A stretch of DNA of 19,602 nt, from NCBI GenBank assembly GCA_964637565.1, contig CAZWTY010000084.1:1-19602 (forward strand), read 5' to 3'. Numbering within the stretch: position 1 is the first letter of the stretch; each line of letters begins with the position of its first letter. Origin of the DNA: DYJE01 sp964637565 (GTDB lineage Bacteria; Desulfobacterota; Desulfobacteria; Desulfobacterales; Desulfolunaceae). A program made the translations under genes and the position numbers. The notes under the pieces were generated by a model. That model was not told the origin of the DNA. It ran no database searches and was given only the letters and a program-made list of their open reading frames with translations. Positions 15,251 through 19,602 of this stretch are shown in pieces.

Positions 15251-15280
15251 TTGACACTTGTTGAATGAATTGGTATTCAA
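15251..15280 (+). promoter_or_regulatory. Candidate sat promoter with overlapping dyad operator
   Basis: TTGACA (15251-15256) is followed after exactly 17 nt by TATTCA (15274-15279), giving a perfect -35 and a weak -10. The spacer and -10 contain overlapping dyads: TTGAAT-N8-ATTCAA (15261-15266 with 15275-15280) and TGAAT-N4-ATTCA (15266-15270 with 15275-15279). A protein bound here would block polymerase. In Desulfovibrio, Rex and HcpR are known or proposed regulators of sat; this dyad fits neither consensus exactly. Use of this promoter would give a 5' leader of about 170 nt. Confidence 0.35.
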
Positions 15281-15320
15281 TCTTGGATTTTATGGGTTCA
15301 CCGAACGATTCCGGCCATGC

Positions 15321-15365
15321 TTTTCCCCTGAAAAACCCATGGGAAAAAATGTCGTGACCGGCCAC
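15321..15365 (+). promoter_or_regulatory. Inverted repeats in the sat upstream region
   Basis: TTTTCCC (15321-15327) is matched by GGGAAAA (15341-15347) with 13 nt between. Just after it is a near-perfect 12-bp dyad GTGACC/GGCCAC (15354-15365, one mismatch). An AT-rich stretch follows at 15381-15440, with TTGGTT (15387-15392) and TATGTA (15410-15415) at 17-nt spacing as a second, weak promoter candidate closer to the gene. Whether these are DNA operators or leader-RNA structure cannot be decided by eye. Confidence 0.3.
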
Positions 15366-15454
15366 ATGCGACCGTAAGAGTTTATATTGGTTAGAAAAAT
15401 ACCATTATTTATGTATTGTTTTGGACAAGAATATTATAACGCGAGGAGAACACT

Positions 15455-16639
15455 ATGATTAAACCACTTGGCTCAGACAAATTGAATCCGCTTTACGTCA
15501 TGGACGATGCAAAACGCGCCGCACTCACCAAAGAAGCCGAAGGTCTTCCTTCAATCCTCGTCAGCTCCGCAGCGGCTGCTAACGCGGTTATGCTGGGCGG
15601 CGGTTACTTCAACCCCTTCACCGGCTACATGAACGTGGCGGATGCCGTCAGCGTCGCCAAGAACATGAGAACCACCTCCGGTCAGTTCTGGCCCACCCCG
15701 ATTATCAACGTGGTTCCCGATGCATCGGCCATCAAAGGCGCGAAACGCATCGCCCTTAAAGACCCCAACGTGGCCGGCAATCCCGTGATCGCCATCCAGG
15801 ACGTGGAAGCCATTGAAGAATTCACCGATGCCCAGATGGCCGAAATGACCAAAGCCGTATACGGCACCGACGATCCCGAACACGTGGGCGTCGCCGCTTT
15901 CAACGGTGTTGGCAAAATCTGCATCTCCGGTCCGATCCAGGTTCTCAACTACTCCTACTTCGACAAAGAATTCCCCGGAACTTTCAGAACCGCTTACCAG
16001 CTCCGTGAAGAAATGGGCAAACTCGGTTGGGAAAAAGTGGTGGCCTTCCAGACCCGTAACCCCATGCACCTGGCCCACGAAGAACTCTGCCGCATGGCTT
16101 ACAACGAAATGAAAATGGACGGTATCCTCATCCACATGCTGCTCGGCAAACTGAAGAAAGGCGACATTCCTGCTGACGTCCGCGACGCATGCATCCGTAA
16201 GATGGTTGAAGTTTACTTCGAGCCCAACACCGTTCTCGTTACCGGTTACGGTTTCGACATGCTCTACGCCGGTCCCCGTGAAGCCGTTCTCCATGCCTGC
16301 TTCCGTCAGAACTGCGGCTGCACCCTGCTGATCGTTGGCCGTGACCACGCCGGTGTTGGCGACTACTACGGTCCTTTCGACGCCCAGACCATCTTCGACG
16401 GCATCTCCAAAGACGATCTCCAGATCGACATCTACAGAGCCGACCACACCGCCTACTCCAAGAAACTGGACAAAGTGGTCATGATGAACCGCGTTACCGA
16501 CCACACCAAAGAAGACTTCGTTCTTCTTTCAGGCACCAAAGTTCGTGAAATGCTCGGCAAAGGCATCAAGCCCCCGAAAGAATTCTCACGCCCCGAAGTG
16601 GCTGAAATCCTCATCAACTACTATCAGTCTCTTCAGTAG
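15455..16639 (+). CDS. sat: Sulfate adenylyltransferase (ATP sulfurylase), dissimilatory type
   Basis: This 394-residue cytoplasmic enzyme makes adenosine 5'-phosphosulfate and pyrophosphate from ATP and sulfate, the activation step of dissimilatory sulfate reduction. The active-site motif QTRNPMHLAHE (199-209) is the family's QxRNPxHxxHE signature, with GRDHAGVGDYYG (295-306) and LSGTKVREML (358-367) completing the nucleotide site. No APS kinase or CysN-like part is fused. The ribosome binding site GAGGAG (15443-15448) is 6 nt before ATG. Codon use differs sharply from neighbours: all 16 Arg codons are CGC, CGT or AGA, with no CGG, and GGT, GTT and CGT are frequent, as expected for an extremely abundant enzyme. 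The gene stands alone between two terminators; no aprAB, dsr or pyrophosphatase gene is adjacent. Confidence 0.96.
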   Translation: MIKPLGSDKLNPLYVMDDAKRAALTKEAEGLPSILVSSAAAANAVMLGGGYFNPFTGYMNVADAVSVAKNMRTTSGQFWPTPIINVVPDASAIKGAKRIALKDPNVAGNPVIAIQDVEAIEEFTDAQMAEMTKAVYGTDDPEHVGVAAFNGVGKICISGPIQVLNYSYFDKEFPGTFRTAYQLREEMGKLGWEKVVAFQTRNPMHLAHEELCRMAYNEMKMDGILIHMLLGKLKKGDIPADVRDACIRKMVEVYFEPNTVLVTGYGFDMLYAGPREAVLHACFRQNCGCTLLIVGRDHAGVGDYYGPFDAQTIFDGISKDDLQIDIYRADHTAYSKKLDKVVMMNRVTDHTKEDFVLLSGTKVREMLGKGIKPPKEFSRPEVAEILINYYQSLQ

Positions 16640-16680
16640 TCGGGAGGTGAACGGGTTTCCCGTTCCACTGATCTGAATGA

Positions 16681-16715
16681 AAACCCGCTCCCTGGCAAGG
16701 GGAGCGGGTTTTTTT
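16681..16715 (+). terminator. Strong Rho-independent terminator after sat
   Basis: A perfect 12-bp stem (16681-16692 with 16700-16711), a 7-nt loop TGGCAAG and a run of seven T (16709-16715) lie 42 nt after the sat stop. It is the strongest intrinsic terminator in the window, consistent with a highly transcribed single gene. Confidence 0.93.
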
Positions 16716-16879
16716 GTTGCTTCGCATCTCCCGTGTGCCCCAGGGCTTTCGTCTGAATTTTTAGTGTCACATTCCCGGACATGAGAATTTACCCTTCCAC
16801 TGACCGGCGAATTCCGTTATGTTTGTTCCTGTAAAACGCTCACACATTCATTCAACCCTTAACATCCTTGTCTTTAAAC

Positions 16880-18040
16880 ATGATTCTTAAAACCGTCATT
16901 GGAACGATACTCGTCCTTGTTCTTACCGCAGGACTCGCCCTTGCCAGGACGAACCCTGTCCAGCTGACCCCGGCTGAACAGGCATGGATTTCAAAGCACA
17001 AGACCCTCCGCATGAGCGGACCCCAGGGGTTTCCTCCGTTTCAGTTTTATGACGATCAGGGGATCTTCCAGGGGATGGCCTCGGACTACGTCTTCCTGGT
17101 TGCGGAAATGGTGGGTTTGACCGTCGAGCCGGCCGAAAAACTACCCTGGCCCGACGTCCTTAAGAAAATGGAGAACAGGGAAATAGACATCCTTTCCTGC
17201 GCGGCGGAAACGCCGGAGCGGAGAGCCTATGCCTTGTTCTCAAAACCCCACCTGTCGTTTCCCCTCATCATTGTCAGCAGAAATGACGCCCCATTTATCG
17301 AAGGGATTCAGAGCCTCCACAAACGCACGGTGGCCATTGTCAAAAAAAATTCGACCTTGGAATGGCTTCAGATGGAACACATCCGGTTCCAGCCGTTGTT
17401 CGTGGATTCTCCCCTCGATGCCTTAAAAGCTGTCTCTTTGGGGCGTGCCGATGTGGCCATCGAGAATCTGGCGGCGGCAACCTACCTCATCGGAAAAAAC
17501 GGCCTGACCAACCTGAAGATCGCGGCCCCGACATCTTACAGCAATTACACCCTGTCCATGGCTGTCCGCAAGGACTGGCCGGAACTAGTCGGCATACTGA
17601 ACAAGGCCCTTGACGCCATATCAATTGAAAAACACAACGAAATCAGACAGAAGTGGACCTCGGTCCGTTATGAATACGGGCTCAGAACCAAAGATATCCT
17701 GAAATGGGTGGGACTTGTGGCCGGCGCAGCCCTGGTTCTTCTGGTCACGTTCTACACCTGGAACAGAAAGCTCGCCCGTGAAATCCTGGAAAGAACCAGA
17801 GCGGAAGCCGAAAAGGAAAAGGCGCTTCACGAACTGAAAGAAGCGTTTGACGAGATCAGGACGCTCCGGGGAATTCTGCCCATCTGCTGCGAATGCAAAA
17901 AAATCCGGGACGACAAAGGGTACTGGAATCAGATCGAGCATTACATTTCAAGTCACACCGAAGCTGAATTCAGCCATGGTCTCTGTCCCGATTGCGAACA
18001 GAAACTCTATGCCCCCCTTCACATCTACAAAGTCCGCTGA
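16880..18040 (+). CDS. Membrane-anchored solute-binding sensor (SBP family 3) with C-terminal CxxC/CxxC module
   Basis: From the ATG at 16880 (386 residues; a TTG at 16868 would add four) the protein has a signal peptide (about 1-22, ending LALA then RT), a periplasmic solute-binding domain of the amino-acid type (residues about 30-262; RMSGPQGFPPFQFYD near the start, LSCAAETPERR, and LGRADVAIEN as the usual ligand-pocket segment), one membrane helix (about 275-293), a short charged coiled coil (295-330), and a C-terminal 55-residue module. That module contains LPICCECKKIRDDKGYW and FSHGLCPDC, with CxxC pairs at 336/339 and 369/372, a putative zinc-binding motif common at the ends of deltaproteobacterial PAS, GAF and receiver proteins. 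There is no kinase, GGDEF, EAL or methyl-accepting domain. Neither start has a good ribosome binding site. Ligand and output are unknown. Confidence 0.82.
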   Translation: MILKTVIGTILVLVLTAGLALARTNPVQLTPAEQAWISKHKTLRMSGPQGFPPFQFYDDQGIFQGMASDYVFLVAEMVGLTVEPAEKLPWPDVLKKMENREIDILSCAAETPERRAYALFSKPHLSFPLIIVSRNDAPFIEGIQSLHKRTVAIVKKNSTLEWLQMEHIRFQPLFVDSPLDALKAVSLGRADVAIENLAAATYLIGKNGLTNLKIAAPTSYSNYTLSMAVRKDWPELVGILNKALDAISIEKHNEIRQKWTSVRYEYGLRTKDILKWVGLVAGAALVLLVTFYTWNRKLAREILERTRAEAEKEKALHELKEAFDEIRTLRGILPICCECKKIRDDKGYWNQIEHYISSHTEAEFSHGLCPDCEQKLYAPLHIYKVR

Positions 18041-18050
18041 AAACCCCCCC

Positions 18051-19304
18051 TCAGCCTGAGGAGGATGACCTGACGCGCAGGGCCATGGAGAGGAGACCTC
18101 CGGCAAATGACGCAGCCGCAGCCAGGCCGAAGGCCAGGGCGTAGCTTCCGGTGGAATCGGCGATACGTCCGGCCACAAAGGGTCCCAGCACCTGACCGAC
18201 TCCAAAGAACAGGGTGACAAACCCAAGAACGGCCGGGGCGAGTTTCGTGCCGACCACATCACCCACAGCGGCCGCCATGACAGCCGGAATGCTCCAGGCT
18301 GTCAGGGAAAACAGAAACGCGGACAGATAACAGCCTGCGGGTGTTTTCCACACCGCGAAACTGGCGTAACACAGCGCTTGAAGAAGAAAAACAAGGGCGA
18401 GTCCCGTTTTCCGGCCGAAGCGGTCCGAAAAGGCTCCCCAGAGAAGGCCGCTTCCCACGCTGACAGCCCCCACAAGAGACCAGAGACGGCCCGCGTTGTC
18501 GATGGAAAACCCAATCTCCCAGTTCAGGTGGCGGACAAAGAACGTGGCATAGATGATATAGGAAAACCCGAAAAGCAGATAGACCATGGCCAGATGCCAC
18601 ACGTCAACGGTCCTGTAAACAATTGTGAAGATCTTGAGCAGCGAGGGAGGGCTTGTTTTCGACGGAGGGGTGACAGAAGCCGCTTCGCCACACGGCCTCA
18701 CACCCATGGCCCAGGGAGTGTCCCGAAGAAACAGGACGACGGTAAGAGCGATGACCAGTGTGACACCCCCGAGAAAAAACCATGCCTGACGCCAGCCATC
18801 GGCGTCTCCTTGGGCCAGAATCCCGGGAACGGCCAGCCCTGTGAGAAGCAGGCCGAAACTCGACCCACTGACCGCGATGCCGGTGGCCAGCCCGCGGCGC
18901 GAAACGGCAAACCAGGCCATCACCACCCCCAGAACCGGGATATTCGTCCCTCCGCCCCCCACACCGGATAGCACCCGCCCCAGAAGGGCGGTTCCGTAAT
19001 CATCGGCCAGGCCGGTCAGTATCATGGACAGGGAGATCAAGGCCATGAAAAAGGAGATGATCAGCCGTGGGCTGAACCGTGTGGACAGGAAACCGCCCAT
19101 CAGGGCAAAAGCGAGGTAGCCTGCCAGATTTCCGGTGGCCAGGTCTCCGGCCCTGGCGTCATTGAGGCCGAGGCCCGATTTCATGGCCGGGAGAATCATG
19201 GTGTAGCCGAAACGGGCCAGGCCCAAGGCTCCGGTGACGGTAAGAACCCCCAGGCCAAGGATAACCCACCCGTAGTGGAACCGGATGTTTTCTTTCATCA
19301 TCAT
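18051..19304 (-). CDS. MFS transporter, YbfB/YjiJ family
   Basis: This inner-membrane major-facilitator protein has about 417 residues and roughly 12 hydrophobic segments. The N-terminal LARFGYTMILPAM (29-41) is the hallmark of the YbfB/YjiJ group of uncharacterised MFS proteins; DRFGRKTG between helices 8 and 9 is the usual MFS loop. Three adjacent ATG codons lie at 19304, 19301 and 19298, preceded by GGAAG at 19313-19309; an upstream in-frame ATG at 19325 (seven more residues) has a Shine-Dalgarno-like AGG placed too close. It follows the CorC-type gene by about 40 nt on the same strand and so is probably co-transcribed with it. Its stop is 10 nt from the stop of the convergent sensor gene. 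The substrate is unknown. Confidence 0.85.
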   Translation of the reverse strand: MMMKENIRFHYGWVILGLGVLTVTGALGLARFGYTMILPAMKSGLGLNDARAGDLATGNLAGYLAFALMGGFLSTRFSPRLIISFFMALISLSMILTGLADDYGTALLGRVLSGVGGGGTNIPVLGVVMAWFAVSRRGLATGIAVSGSSFGLLLTGLAVPGILAQGDADGWRQAWFFLGGVTLVIALTVVLFLRDTPWAMGVRPCGEAASVTPPSKTSPPSLLKIFTIVYRTVDVWHLAMVYLLFGFSYIIYATFFVRHLNWEIGFSIDNAGRLWSLVGAVSVGSGLLWGAFSDRFGRKTGLALVFLLQALCYASFAVWKTPAGCYLSAFLFSLTAWSIPAVMAAAVGDVVGTKLAPAVLGFVTLFFGVGQVLGPFVAGRIADSTGSYALAFGLAAAASFAGGLLSMALRVRSSSSG

Positions 19305-19345
19305 GGGGCTTCCATCCGACGGCATCCTGCCGATTGAGGTTATTT

Positions 19346-19602
19346 TCAGACAGGAGAGCTTTCATCCGTCACACCCGGGTCGCTCACCACCTCCCGCAGA
19401 AGCACCCTGGCAATGGTCCGTTGCTGGATTTTCAGCACGGTGATCTCGTAATTGTCCACCTGGATCTGTTCGTTCACCTTGGGGATGCGGTTGAAAGAGT
19501 ATAACAGAAGCCCCGACAGCGTGTTGTAGTTTTCGCTGATCTCGAAAGGATGGGGCAGATGCTCGTTGATATTGGCCAGAAGCTGGGTGGCCTGAACGAT
19601 GA
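19346..19602 (-). CDS. CorC/HlyC-type CBS-domain transporter protein, C-terminal part (runs off the window)
   Basis: Only the last 84 codons are present. They match the CorC_HlyC transporter-associated domain: LNEHLPHPFE-like start (here INEHLPHPFEISENYNTL), then GLLLYSFNRIPKVNEQ, and a final beta-rich segment DNYEITVLKIQQRTIARVLL, ending with an acidic tail and TGA at 19348-19346. In the family this domain follows a pair of CBS domains, often after a DUF21 membrane domain, and acts in Mg2+/Co2+ efflux or regulation. The N-terminal part and hence the exact subtype (membrane-bound hemolysin-like or soluble CorC) lie outside the window. Confidence 0.85.
   Translation of the reverse strand, partial: IVQATQLLANINEHLPHPFEISENYNTLSGLLLYSFNRIPKVNEQIQVDNYEITVLKIQQRTIARVLLREVVSDPGVTDESSPV

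Noticed and set aside
18041..18061. Short hairpin CCTCA-GCC-TGAGG between the convergent sensor and MFS genes
   Set aside because: Only 5 bp with a 3-nt loop and no T tract on either strand; it overlaps the MFS stop codon and does not qualify as a terminator.
1..19602. CRISPR arrays, tRNA or rRNA genes, insertion sequences and prophage genes
   Set aside because: No regularly spaced repeats, cloverleaf-like segments, transposase motifs or phage structural genes were seen on either strand.

Overview
The window looks like chromosomal DNA of a sulfate-reducing Desulfobacterota (former Deltaproteobacteria; Desulfobacterales-like, moderate confidence). The reasons are a monofunctional ATP sulfurylase (Sat) with codon use typical of a very highly expressed gene, a 2-hydroxyacyl-CoA dehydratase-type Fe-S protein with its ATPase activator, a C-terminal cysteine motif I associate with deltaproteobacterial signalling proteins, and GC-rich coding sequence full of CGG and GGC codons. 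I see no rRNA, tRNA, CRISPR, insertion sequence or phage gene. It reads as core or near-core chromosome, not a mobile island.

Layout. Positions 1-316 are non-coding, with a nested inverted-repeat element (97-188) and a possible promoter. On the + strand, 317-2211 encode an acyl-CoA dehydratase activase and a single HgdB/YjiM-like partner, a two-gene unit resembling double-cubane-cluster (DCCP) systems; it ends in a strong hairpin at 2223-2252. Converging on it from the - strand is a compact high-affinity phosphate importer, pstS-pstC-pstA-pstB (5525 to 2252), without phoU. Next on the - strand is recQ with a novel C-terminal tail, translationally coupled to a lipoprotein alpha/beta-hydrolase (8817 to 5660). 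Then comes a large SNF2-family helicase (11817 to 9109), also on the - strand.

Divergent from the helicase, on the + strand, are two tandem paralogous exported FG-GAP/beta-propeller proteins (12008-13555 and 13590-15182), ending in a terminator. After a 272-nt intergenic region rich in dyads comes sat (15455-16639), with its own very strong terminator. A membrane-anchored periplasmic solute-binding sensor with a C-terminal CxxC...CxxC module follows (16880-18040). It converges on a YbfB/YjiJ-type MFS transporter (19304 to 18051), which lies just downstream of the C-terminal end of a CorC/HlyC-type CBS transporter protein that runs off the window (19602 to 19346).

How the genes work together. 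The clear functional units are the activase/dehydratase pair (ATP-driven low-potential electron transfer), the Pst importer (phosphate uptake) and Sat (sulfate activation, the first step of dissimilatory sulfate reduction). The most interesting uncharacterised items are the YjiL/YjiM-like pair, the FG-GAP twin genes, the sensor with no recognisable output domain, and the operator-like structures upstream of sat.
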